17,340 bases of DNA from Phascolarctobacterium_B sp045598345 (GCA_045598345.1 JAZLLX010000132.1:1-17340), one strand, 5' to 3'; positions 6,311 to 13,982 are shown, counted from the first letter of the stretch. The notes: generated by a model from the sequence alone, not told the origin. Numbers and translations are program-made.

Positions 6311-7366
6311 TTATTTCACAAAAAAGTTTATCTCCCAATCTGGGACGTAGGGGTGTTTGCGGAGGTAGATTTGGTAATTGGGGTTTAGTTGCAAAAGTGC
6401 AAGGGGAATTGCGAACAGGTCTTCGTTGAAGTGATATCCCGCAATCAGCATTTTGGGTTTATATTGTCTTATGGTTTGCGTTGCTCCGATTAGTGCCTCT
6501 TTCTCCGCACCTTCCAAATCCATTTTGATATAGGTGGGTATGAGTTTTGTCTGTTCCACTATCTTGTCAATGGTGGTGGCTGTAACGGTGGTGGGTTTTG
6601 CCCCGTAGATGGAGGCCGCCCTGCCGCTTTGGGTGCTGAATTGAATAAGTCCTTCTTCTTTCCAAATGGCGGTGTTGATAAGAATGTTATTGTCTGATTT
6701 CGGCAAATTGCTTTGCAATTTGCCGAAATTTTTATAGTCCGCTTCCACCAAAACCCGTGTTTTGGCAGGCACTTCCAACGCTGTGTCCCCAGTGTAGGCA
6801 CCTAAATCATAATAAATTTCATTTTCATTCAAATCTAATAATTGCAAATCATCCTGCCGTCGGGTAACATTGTCAAAGAGATAGTGGAGTTTGCCACTAA
6901 ATTTATAATTGAACATATCCAGAAAAATCTTTTTACTCAAATCATCTGTCAAAATATCATAGGTCTGTTGCAGTTCTTCCTGATGTTTGGCAAACCATTC
7001 CCCGTCAAGATTTTCATCTTTGTATAATCCCAAATGAGGGGCAAGGGTTGTATGTGCTTTGCCCAAATCTTGAAAGCGTTGCAGGACTTCCGGCAGTTCT
7101 GAAGCAAAGGCAATGATTAAAAGAAAATCTTTGCCGATTCGTTGGATAATTTCTTTATAAGTTTCCACTCTGTAGCCACGGAAAACTTGCCCCCGACAAA
7201 ATTCATCACTGACGAAGATACCGGCAAGATGAATATTGTGTTTTTCACAGAAATCCACAATTTTGTCCGCCCCGTTGCCCGTGCCATAGAGAACAATGGG
7301 CTTGCGGTCTAATGCACTTTGTTTGATATTTTCCCAACAGGAAATACTTTCATTAAGGTAAAACAT
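6311..7366 (-). CDS. FkbM-family methyltransferase with N-terminal Rossmann-like domain
   Basis: A 351-residue protein. Residues 22-110 form a nucleotide-binding-like domain with the glycine pattern IVLYGTGNGADKIVDFC, as seen in sugar-modifying proteins. Residues 184-345 are the methyltransferase: YYDLGAYTGDTALE is SAM motif I and YIKMDLEGAEKEALIG is the FkbM signature. Such two-domain proteins usually act in glycan or surface polysaccharide modification, but the substrate cannot be told. It is a lone gene on the minus strand, convergent with pgi and divergent from the DUF1934 gene. No ribosome site precedes its ATG and the -10 lies only 9 nt away, suggesting a nearly leaderless mRNA. No glycan cluster surrounds it. 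Confidence 0.82.
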   Translation of the reverse strand: MFYLNESISCWENIKQSALDRKPIVLYGTGNGADKIVDFCEKHNIHLAGIFVSDEFCRGQVFRGYRVETYKEIIQRIGKDFLLIIAFASELPEVLQRFQDLGKAHTTLAPHLGLYKDENLDGEWFAKHQEELQQTYDILTDDLSKKIFLDMFNYKFSGKLHYLFDNVTRRQDDLQLLDLNENEIYYDLGAYTGDTALEVPAKTRVLVEADYKNFGKLQSNLPKSDNNILINTAIWKEEGLIQFSTQSGRAASIYGAKPTTVTATTIDKIVEQTKLIPTYIKMDLEGAEKEALIGATQTIRQYKPKMLIAGYHFNEDLFAIPLALLQLNPNYQIYLRKHPYVPDWEINFFVK

Positions 7367-7375
7367 AATGAATAT

Positions 7376-7381
7376 ATTATA
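7376..7381 (-). promoter_or_regulatory. -10 element of the FkbM gene
   Basis: A perfect TATAAT on the minus strand, 9 nt before the start codon. The -35 region is not recognisable. The predicted transcription start falls 1-3 nt before the ATG. Confidence 0.45.
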
Positions 7382-7400
7382 GCAATTTTTTTGTGTTTTG

Positions 7401-7409
7401 TGGTATAAT
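7401..7409 (+). promoter_or_regulatory. Extended -10 promoter of DUF1934-argS
   Basis: TGGTATAAT is an extended -10 (TGn plus perfect TATAAT). The -35 is weak (a T-rich run). It is back to back with the FkbM -10, 22 bp away. GGAG at 7426-7429 is the ribosome site for ATG 7436. Confidence 0.65.
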
Positions 7410-7435
7410 ACTTAAATATTAAAATGGAGTAAAAT

Positions 7436-7858
7436 ATGCAGAAGGCAAAAATCCATGTGACATCAAAAATAAATGACAAGGATGGCATATCCACATTAGA
7501 ACAGTGGGCAACGGGGGACTTGGGGGAAAAGGACGGCATCCGTTATTGCTTTTATGAAGAAACGGCGGAGGGCATGGAGGGCACCAGGACAACCCTGAAG
7601 TGGGGAAAAGATTTTTTAATCATTAACCGCAGCGGTACTATTGAAAACCGGCAGGAGTTTCGGGAAGGTCTGCGGTGCCGGAGTGTTTATAAAACGCCTT
7701 ATTTGCAAATGCCTTTGGTGAGTACTACAAAAAAATTGCAGATTGAAACAAAGAGTAAAAAACATCGGTTGGATGTGGTTTATGATTTGCAGTACGGGGA
7801 AGACCCCTACGGCAGAATGGAAATAGTTATGGAATTGGAGGAACAGGATGAACATTAA
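7436..7858 (+). CDS. DUF1934 (YwiB-like) beta-barrel protein
   Basis: A 140-residue protein resembling the DUF1934/YwiB family, which has a small calycin-like beta barrel and no proven function. Alternating hydrophobic and polar strands fit a barrel: an N-terminal strand (AKIHVTSKIN), RYCFYEET and TTLKWGKDFLIINRSG in the middle, then LDVVYDLQY and MEIVMELEE. The B. subtilis homologue ywiB is likewise placed just upstream of argS. The stop overlaps argS by 11 bp, so the two are co-transcribed and probably translationally coupled. There is no signal peptide or membrane segment. A function linked to arginyl-tRNA synthetase is suggested only by conserved context. Confidence 0.82.
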   Translation: MQKAKIHVTSKINDKDGISTLEQWATGDLGEKDGIRYCFYEETAEGMEGTRTTLKWGKDFLIINRSGTIENRQEFREGLRCRSVYKTPYLQMPLVSTTKKLQIETKSKKHRLDVVYDLQYGEDPYGRMEIVMELEEQDEH

Positions 7859-9512
7859 AGAAATTTTGGCAAAGGCCATAGTGGATGCGGTGGCAAAAGC
7901 ACAGGGCACAGGGGAACTGCCTGCCAGTGATTTGATTTTGCCTGAGGCGGCTCTGGAAGTTCCTCCGCAAAAGGATTTTGGTGATTTTTCCACCAACTAT
8001 GCCATGAAAAGCGCTAAAACTTTGAAAAGCAATCCCCGCAAGATTGCCCAGGCCATTATTGATAATTTGGACTGTACTTTTGTAGACAGAATGGAAATTG
8101 CCGGGCCCGGCTTTTTGAATTTTTACCTCAAATCCGACTGGCTCTATGTAATGTTGGGTGATATTATCAAAGCAGACAAGAATTACGGCAATTTGCCAAA
8201 ACGGAATGACGGGCAAATTCAGGTAGAGTTTGTCAGTGCCAACCCTACGGGTCCGTTGCATGTTGGGCATGGTCGTGGGGCGGCTTATGGCAGTGCTTTG
8301 TGTAATTTGTTGGAAGCGGCGGGTTATGATGTGGAACGGGAATATTACATTAACGATGCCGGCAACCAGATGAACGGTTTGGCGGACAGCGTTGATTTGC
8401 GTTACCGTGAATTGTTGGGCGAAAAAATTAACGAAGATGAACTGGTTTATCACGGGGAAGATATTGTAGAAACTGCCCAAAGAATTGTGAAAAATTATGG
8501 TGACAAGTTTTTGAAAATGAACGTTGAGGATAGACGGAAGGAATTTCTCACGCTGGCATATAAAGAAAAATTGGCTGGCCTGCAAGAGGACTTGGACAAG
8601 TTCAATGTACATTATGATGTGTGGTTCAGTGAGAAGACCTTGCATGAAACAGGGGCGATTAAGTCCGCTTGTGATTTGCTTACAGAGCGTGGCTATATGT
8701 ATGAAAAGGACGGTGCTTTGTGGCTGAACGCCACGGAGCATGGGGACGATAAGGATAGGGTGGTGATCCGTGATAATGGTGTACCAACCTATTTTGCGGC
8801 GGACATTGCCTATCACAAGAATAAGTTTGAGCGTGGCTTCAAAAAGGTTATTAACATTTGGGGCGCAGACCATCATGGCTATGTTGCCCGGATGAAGGCG
8901 GCCGTTGGGGCTTTGGGGTATGACCCGGCACAGTTGGAAGTTTTGCTTTTGCAGATGGTTTCCCTTTTCCGTAATGGTGAGATGGTGAAACTTTCCAAGC
9001 GTACCGGGAACACAATTACTTTGAAAGAACTGATTGAAGAAGTGGGCGTGGATGCGGCAAGGTTTTTCTTTGTTATGAGAAGCATTGACAGCCAGTTGGA
9101 TTTTGATATGGGACTGGCAACGGAGGAAAGTAATGACAATCCTGTGTACTATATTCAGTATGCCCATGCCAGAATTTGCAGCATTTTCCGTCAGTTGCAG
9201 GATGCCAATATTATGGTTAAGGATAACCCCAATTTGCAAGTTTTGACTGATGCAACAGAGATTGATTTGATAAAAAAATTAGGTGATTATCTGGAAATGT
9301 TGGCAGGCGCCGCAGAGGACAGGGCAGTGCATCGTGTGGCTACCTATATTCACGAGTTGGCAGGCCTGTTTCATTCCTTCTACAATCAATGCCGGATTTT
9401 AGGTGTGGATGAGGATGTACAGCAGGCAAGAATTGCTTTGATTACAGCGGTAAAATATGTGGTGGAACATGCTTTAGGAATCTTGGGCGTGTCCGCACCG
9501 GAACACATGTGA
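7848..9512 (+). CDS. argS: Arginine--tRNA ligase
   Basis: A class I aminoacyl-tRNA synthetase, 554 residues, that charges tRNA-Arg in the cytoplasm. The N-terminal tRNA-recognition (Add-1) domain covers about 1-110. PTGPLHVGHGRG holds the HIGH motif as HVGH (138-141), NDAGNQMNGLADS follows, and MVKLSKRTG (379-387) is the KMSKS equivalent. The DALR-type helical anticodon-binding domain ends in ALGILGVSAPEHM, a normal C-terminus. The start overlaps the DUF1934 gene, with GGAGG inside that gene. A heptamer tract and then the R-M genes follow; in relatives I would expect pyrG-type housekeeping genes near here. Confidence 0.97.
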   Translation: MNIKEILAKAIVDAVAKAQGTGELPASDLILPEAALEVPPQKDFGDFSTNYAMKSAKTLKSNPRKIAQAIIDNLDCTFVDRMEIAGPGFLNFYLKSDWLYVMLGDIIKADKNYGNLPKRNDGQIQVEFVSANPTGPLHVGHGRGAAYGSALCNLLEAAGYDVEREYYINDAGNQMNGLADSVDLRYRELLGEKINEDELVYHGEDIVETAQRIVKNYGDKFLKMNVEDRRKEFLTLAYKEKLAGLQEDLDKFNVHYDVWFSEKTLHETGAIKSACDLLTERGYMYEKDGALWLNATEHGDDKDRVVIRDNGVPTYFAADIAYHKNKFERGFKKVINIWGADHHGYVARMKAAVGALGYDPAQLEVLLLQMVSLFRNGEMVKLSKRTGNTITLKELIEEVGVDAARFFFVMRSIDSQLDFDMGLATEESNDNPVYYIQYAHARICSIFRQLQDANIMVKDNPNLQVLTDATEIDLIKKLGDYLEMLAGAAEDRAVHRVATYIHELAGLFHSFYNQCRILGVDEDVQQARIALITAVKYVVEHALGILGVSAPEHM

Positions 9513-9513
9513 G

Positions 9514-9549
9514 TTTAGGGATTAGGAATTAGGAGTTAGGGATTAGGGG
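9514..9549 (+). repeat. Degenerate 7-bp tandem repeat (GATTAGG type)
   Basis: Units ending at 9519, 9526, 9533, 9540 and 9547 read TTTAGG, GATTAGG, AATTAGG, AGTTAGG and GATTAGG. The array begins two bases after the argS stop. Similar tracts lie after the pyrG stop (12679-12712) and at 16650-16706. Confidence 0.7.
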
Positions 9550-9631
9550 TAAAATATGAAGAATGAAAGATTTAATATTTAGTTGTGTCAGATAAAAAAA
9601 TGTTAACGACTTTTGAAAGGGAGTGATTTGT

Positions 9632-10237
9632 TTGAATCTTGATAAACAGCAAAAAGAATTAGTGAAAGATATTGAATTTGCCAAACAACTGTATAAGAAG
9701 TTGATAAAAATTTTGCCATCTTTCAATATTACTGATAAAAAGGTATTGCCATACGGCTTAAAACCGCACACTCGTTCAGTAAGTTGGTTGGTTGAACAAG
9801 TTATAACTCAACAAAGCAAATATCATTGTAAAGAACTTGGGTTGGAAGATGTGAATTTCGATATGCCTGATACATGTTTGCATGATTGTATTGTCAAAGC
9901 TCACAACAAAAACTATTATATTAACGTTAAGGCACATAACATAGACGGGAAAGAAAATAAAAATGATATTGCAGCAGTAGAAAAACTTTACATGAATTAT
10001 AAAGAATGTTCGGAATATAATGTGATTTATGTTTGTGTAGGTATTCATTTTGAAGGGATAAAAATTGTGTTTGATGAGGAATATTTGAAGGTTTTCACAG
10101 CACAATTTTTACCGATTTATGTTAACCCAAGAAATGATAAGATACAAGCGAAGTATAGTCATACACCGATATTGAGGACTAGAAAACAATTTCTTAAAGA
10201 ATTGACGAATTCATCTATAAGTATTAATCTGAGGTGA
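9632..10237 (+). CDS. Putative type II restriction endonuclease (PD-(D/E)XK-like)
   Basis: A 201-residue protein from TTG 9632. GGAGTGA at 9620-9626 is well placed for this start; GTG 9623 would overlap the ribosome site. The core looks like a PD-(D/E)XK nuclease: Glu56 in a helix (LVEQVITQQ), Asp85 in LHDCIVK, then a strand YYINVKAHN with Lys100. This order and spacing resemble the D...DVK core of HincII and HpaI as I remember them, but the acidic residue before the lysine is Asn98. A hydrophobic strand (YNVIYVCVGIHF) follows. It is immediately upstream of a DNA methyltransferase and is more AT-rich than argS and pyrG, so it was probably acquired by transfer. The endonuclease role is inferred mainly from context; specificity is unknown. 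Confidence 0.65.
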   Translation: MNLDKQQKELVKDIEFAKQLYKKLIKILPSFNITDKKVLPYGLKPHTRSVSWLVEQVITQQSKYHCKELGLEDVNFDMPDTCLHDCIVKAHNKNYYINVKAHNIDGKENKNDIAAVEKLYMNYKECSEYNVIYVCVGIHFEGIKIVFDEEYLKVFTAQFLPIYVNPRNDKIQAKYSHTPILRTRKQFLKELTNSSISINLR

Positions 10238-10240
10238 AAG

Positions 10241-11029
10241 ATGAACAGTTTATTAAACAGGATTTTTAATGAAGATTGCCTTGAAGGTATTGACAAAATA
10301 CCTGATGAAAGTTTAGATTTAGTTGTTGCTGATCCGCCATATTGTTTAGGTAAAGATTACGGAAATAATTCAGATAAAATGGATCCGCAGGAATATTTAA
10401 TGTGGACTTACAAATGGATAGATAAGGTGATCCCTAAATTGAAAGATACGGGCAGTTTTTATATATTTCTGACTTGGAGATACAGTCCTGAAATTTTCTC
10501 GTATTTGAAAAAACACTTAACTATGATGAATGAGATAATTTGGGATAGAAAGGTTCCAAGTATGGGTGGCAGTACGAGAAGTTTTACATCGGTTCATGAT
10601 AACATAGGTTTTTTTGTCAAATCGAAGAAATATTATTTTGACATAGATGCTGTAAGAATTCCTTATGATGCTGAGACAAAAAAAGCAAGATCACGAAAAC
10701 TTTTTGAAGGGGCAAAATGGTTGGAATTGGGATATAATCCAAAGGACCTATGGTCTATATCACGGATACATAAACAAGCACCAGAAAGGGAAAATCATCC
10801 TACGCAAAAACCATTGGCAGTTATTGATCGAATAATAAAATCAAGTTCTCCAGTTAATGGTGTTGTTTTAGATCCATTTATGGGAAGTGGAACTACGGCA
10901 GTTTCCTGTATCAATAATAAAAGGAATTATATCGGATTTGAGATAAATGAAGAATATTGCAGATTGATAGATGATAGAATTCGGCGAATTGAAGCAGATT
11001 TATTTGATTTTGCTGTAGTTGCCCAATAA
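10241..11029 (+). CDS. DNA methyltransferase, beta class (N6-adenine or N4-cytosine)
   Basis: A 262-residue SAM-dependent DNA methyltransferase. Catalytic motif IV (DPPY, residues 31-34, in VVADPPYCLGKDYGNN) comes first. The likely target-recognition region spans about 100-180. HPTQKP (186-191) and the SAM site DPFMGSGTTAV (211-221) come last. This IV-TRD-I order defines the beta class, and DPPY favours N6-adenine. The start is 3 bp after the upstream stop, and GAGGTGA (10231-10237) overlaps that stop, so the two genes form one operon. As partner of a putative nuclease it would protect host DNA; a regulatory orphan role is less likely. It is AT-rich relative to its neighbours. No terminator separates it from pyrG. 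Confidence 0.92.
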   Translation: MNSLLNRIFNEDCLEGIDKIPDESLDLVVADPPYCLGKDYGNNSDKMDPQEYLMWTYKWIDKVIPKLKDTGSFYIFLTWRYSPEIFSYLKKHLTMMNEIIWDRKVPSMGGSTRSFTSVHDNIGFFVKSKKYYFDIDAVRIPYDAETKKARSRKLFEGAKWLELGYNPKDLWSISRIHKQAPERENHPTQKPLAVIDRIIKSSSPVNGVVLDPFMGSGTTAVSCINNKRNYIGFEINEEYCRLIDDRIRRIEADLFDFAVVAQ

Positions 11030-11067
11030 CTTTTGTCGTTGTTTTATGTGAGAAAGGGGTATTTGTG

Positions 11068-12681
11068 ATGGCTACGAAGTACATATTTGTTACCGGCGGG
11101 GTGGTTTCCAGTTTGGGAAAGGGTATTACTGCCGCATCTTTGGGCAGGTTGCTCAAAGCAAGGGGATACAGGGTTACTATTCAGAAATTTGACCCTTATA
11201 TCAATATTGACCCGGGTACAATGAGCCCCTATCAACATGGGGAAGTTTTTGTTACGGATGACGGCGCAGAAACAGATTTGGATTTGGGTCATTACGAAAG
11301 GTTTATTGATATCAACTTGTCCAAGGCCTCCAGCGTAACTGCGGGCAAGATTTATCAGAGCGTTATTAACCGTGAGCGTAAGGGCGGTTATTTGGGCGGT
11401 ACGGTACAGGTTATTCCCCATGTAACTAACGAGATTAAGGACCGGGTTTATCACGTGGGCAAGGAAGACCAGGCAGATTTTGTTATTACGGAGATTGGCG
11501 GTACGGTTGGCGATATTGAGTCCTTACCATTTTTGGAAGCCATCCGCCAGGTGAAGAAAGAAGTAGGTGCAGAGAACACGCTTTACATTCATGTAACTTT
11601 GGTGCCTTATATCAGTGCGGCCGGTGAATTGAAATCCAAGCCCACCCAGCATAGCGTTAAAGAATTGCGGAATATCGGTATCAGCCCGGATATTTTGGTG
11701 TGCCGTGCGGAAAAACCGATTCCCAAAGATATGTGTGATAAGATTGCCATGTTCTGCGATGTGGATGCGGATGCGGTTATTCAAAATCTGACTGCACGGA
11801 GCATTTATGAAGTGCCTCTGCTTTTGCAGGAGCAGAACTTGGATAAAATTGTGTTGCGGAAACTGGGGATGGAAGACAAGCCGGCGGATATGCAACAATG
11901 GACGGATATGGTTAAGAACATTCTCACGGTACATGAGAAAAAAGTTCGGATTGCGGTGGTGGGAAAATATGTGGAGTTGCAGGATGCTTATATTTCCATT
12001 ACGGAAGCATTGCGTCATGCGGCATTGCACAATAAAAGTGAGTTGGAAATAAAATGGGTGAATGCGGAAAAGATAGAAGCACCGGGCACGGATTTGGACG
12101 AAGTGTTCAAGGGGGTGAACGGCATTTTGGTTCCCGGCGGTTTTGGTGACAGGGGTATTGAAGGGAAGATTTTCGCTGTGCAGTATGCACGGGAACATAA
12201 ATTGCCTTTCTTTGGAATTTGTTTGGGTATGCAGGTGGCGGTTATAGAATTTGCCCGGCATAAATGTGGTATGGCGGATGCCAATTCCAGTGAGTTCAAT
12301 GGTTATACGGAACACCCCGTTATTGATTTGATGGCGGACCAGGTAGATGTGGAGGACAAGGGCGGCACTATGCGTTTGGGTTTGTACCCTTGCAAAGTTG
12401 CACAAAATACCTTTACGGCTAAGGCCTACGGTGGGGACGAATTGATTTATGAGCGTCACCGTCATCGTTATGAGTTTAACAATCAGTTCCGGGAACAACT
12501 GGAAAATGCCGGATTGGTTTTGGCGGGCACATTGCCAACCGGGCGGTTAGTGGAGATTGTGGAACTGCCCAAGAGCGAGCATCCCTGGTTTGTGGGTTGC
12601 CAGTTCCATCCGGAGTTCAAGTCCCGCCCGACAAAGGCACATCCGTTGTTCAGGGACTTCATTGCGGCAGCACTTAAATAG
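11068..12681 (+). CDS. pyrG: CTP synthase
   Basis: A 537-residue enzyme that makes CTP from UTP, ATP and glutamine. The synthetase domain starts FVTGGVVSSLGKG and contains KFDPYINIDPGTMSPYQHGE and DDGAETDLDLGHYERF. The class I glutaminase domain has FFGICLGMQ with nucleophile Cys385 and FHPEF with His514/Glu516. ATG 11068 is chosen over the in-frame GTG 11065 because AAAGGGG (11053-11059) is then 8 nt away and the family begins MATKYIFVTGG. Only 38 bp separate it from the methyltransferase. The upstream gap holds at best a weak TTGCCC-N17-TTTTAT promoter (11019-11047), so read-through from the R-M operon or an internal promoter may supply it. Confidence 0.97.
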   Translation: MATKYIFVTGGVVSSLGKGITAASLGRLLKARGYRVTIQKFDPYINIDPGTMSPYQHGEVFVTDDGAETDLDLGHYERFIDINLSKASSVTAGKIYQSVINRERKGGYLGGTVQVIPHVTNEIKDRVYHVGKEDQADFVITEIGGTVGDIESLPFLEAIRQVKKEVGAENTLYIHVTLVPYISAAGELKSKPTQHSVKELRNIGISPDILVCRAEKPIPKDMCDKIAMFCDVDADAVIQNLTARSIYEVPLLLQEQNLDKIVLRKLGMEDKPADMQQWTDMVKNILTVHEKKVRIAVVGKYVELQDAYISITEALRHAALHNKSELEIKWVNAEKIEAPGTDLDEVFKGVNGILVPGGFGDRGIEGKIFAVQYAREHKLPFFGICLGMQVAVIEFARHKCGMADANSSEFNGYTEHPVIDLMADQVDVEDKGGTMRLGLYPCKVAQNTFTAKAYGGDELIYERHRHRYEFNNQFREQLENAGLVLAGTLPTGRLVEIVELPKSEHPWFVGCQFHPEFKSRPTKAHPLFRDFIAAALK

Positions 12682-12717
12682 GGGATAGGGATTAGGATAC
12701 AGGAGTTAGTGGATAAT

Positions 12718-13037
12718 ATAATGCGTAATGCGGAATTCGCAATGCGTAATTATAAAAATAAATGTCAAAGAACAAAGAGCAAAGACCAAATGTGGTAATA
12801 TGTTCCAGTGATTGTAATTAAGAATTAAGAATGCAGAATTAAGAATGATGGTAAAATGTTCCTGTTATTATATTTTGGGTTTCAGTCGTGTGGGGTTATG
12901 CGAACCCTCGTCCGCCCATAAAGGGGCGGGGGACCGTCTAAAGGAACATAGAAGGACGGTGGTGGGGTGAGCAATTAAGCTGATAATTTGGACAAGTATA
13001 ATTAGTTACGCATTACGAATTGCGAATTAAGCATTAT
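12718..13037. repeat. 320-bp element with 36-nt inverted repeats
   Basis: The left arm 12718-12753 and the reverse complement of the right arm 13002-13037 match at 30 of 36 positions by hand alignment (left arm begins ATAATGCGTAATGCGG). Inside lie a body fragment (12791-12817), an AT tract (12818-12846), and a type I copy at 12847-12971. That copy has hairpin CCGCCC (12912-12917) / GGGCGG (12924-12929) and a second stem ACCGTC (12933-12938) / GACGGT (12955-12960). There is no coding frame. It fills most of the 372-bp pyrG-sppA gap and looks like a MITE or a nested pair of elements. Confidence 0.65.
12975..13002 (+). promoter_or_regulatory. Candidate promoter of sppA-YIP1-glpX
   Basis: TTAAGC (12975-12980), a 16-bp spacer and a perfect TATAAT (12997-13002) abut the inner side of the right inverted-repeat arm. 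If used, the operon's leader would include that whole arm. The -35 is poor. Confidence 0.4.
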
Positions 13038-13053
13038 TATTGAGGAGCGAATT

Positions 13054-13977
13054 ATGTTAAAAAAATTATTTGTAACAGCAGTTTTGCTTTTGGCGGTGCT
13101 CAGTTTTGTAGTGAGTTTGGTCAAGGGCAACAACAACAAGGACATCAGTTTGAATGTGCCGGAATGTGTGGCGGTAATTGATATTACAGGGCCTATCGTA
13201 AGCGGCGGTGTGGATGCAGGCCTGCTCAATCAGGTCAACGGTACGGGCAGTCGTGACATTATGGCACAGATTCGTGATGCGGCGACAGACATTAGTGTCC
13301 GTGCTTTACTGCTCAATATTGACAGCCCCGGGGGCAGTCCTACGGCGGCGGAAGAAATTGCCAAGGAATTGGCACGCTTCAAGGCGGAGAGCAAGAAACC
13401 TGTTGTCACCACTATGGGTGATATGGGTGCCAGTGCCGCCTATTGGATTGCTGCAGCGGCAAGCGACAAGATTTATGCCAACGCCACCACTATGACGGGC
13501 AGCATCGGTGTGTATATGCCCTATATGAATGTGAAGAAACTTTTAGACACTATCGGTGTGGAAAGCGGCATGATAAAGGCGGGCAAGAATAAAGGTATGT
13601 TCACGGTGGACAGGGAAATGACGGAAGAAGAAAAAGCCATTGCCCAAAATATTGTCAACGAAATTCATGAGGAGTTTATTCAAGTGGTTGCGGAAGGCCG
13701 GCACATGGACGGCCAGCAGTTGCGGAGATTGGCAGACGGCAGGGTATATACGGGCAAGCAGGCCAAGAATGTTGGCTTGGTTGACGAGGTTGGCAACTAT
13801 TATGACGCTTTGGCAGAAGCCGCCAAATTAGGAGGTATCAGCGGCACGCCGGTTGTAAAGAGCAAACCCAAAGCATCCCCTTTGGAGGCACTTTTAGGCG
13901 CTAAGATTGTGGAGGCGGTGAAAGCACAATTTCTACAAAGCATTACCGCCGATATTGAAGGAACAACACCGAGGTAA
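13054..13977 (+). CDS. sppA: Signal peptide peptidase SppA (S49 family)
   Basis: A 307-residue membrane-anchored serine protease that degrades remnant signal peptides. One N-terminal membrane segment (about 5-23) is followed by the S49 domain. NIDSPGGSPTAAEEIA (89-104) is a conserved S49 block, GDMGASAAYWIAAA (122-135) contains the nucleophile Ser127, and IKAGKNKGMF supplies the general-base lysine, most likely Lys180 by spacing to B. subtilis SppA. TGSIGVYM and GRVYTGKQAKNVGLVDEVG are also typical. The length fits the short Firmicutes form, not the double-length E. coli one. GAGGAG at 13042-13047 is the ribosome site. Its stop overlaps the ribosome site of the YIP1 gene, so it heads an operon. 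Confidence 0.93.
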   Translation: MLKKLFVTAVLLLAVLSFVVSLVKGNNNKDISLNVPECVAVIDITGPIVSGGVDAGLLNQVNGTGSRDIMAQIRDAATDISVRALLLNIDSPGGSPTAAEEIAKELARFKAESKKPVVTTMGDMGASAAYWIAAAASDKIYANATTMTGSIGVYMPYMNVKKLLDTIGVESGMIKAGKNKGMFTVDREMTEEEKAIAQNIVNEIHEEFIQVVAEGRHMDGQQLRRLADGRVYTGKQAKNVGLVDEVGNYYDALAEAAKLGGISGTPVVKSKPKASPLEALLGAKIVEAVKAQFLQSITADIEGTTPR

Positions 13978-13982
13978 GCACC

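Noticed and set aside
7827..9239. 470-residue open frame on the minus strand opposite argS
   Set aside because: Same kind of antisense shadow; argS has all its catalytic motifs and fits the operon.
11030..11067. CTP-sensing attenuator before pyrG as in Bacillus
   Set aside because: The gap is too short and contains neither the initiating G/C run context nor a terminator hairpin.
11524..12498. 324-residue open frame opposite pyrG
   Set aside because: Antisense shadow of a complete, well-conserved gene with no motif of its own.
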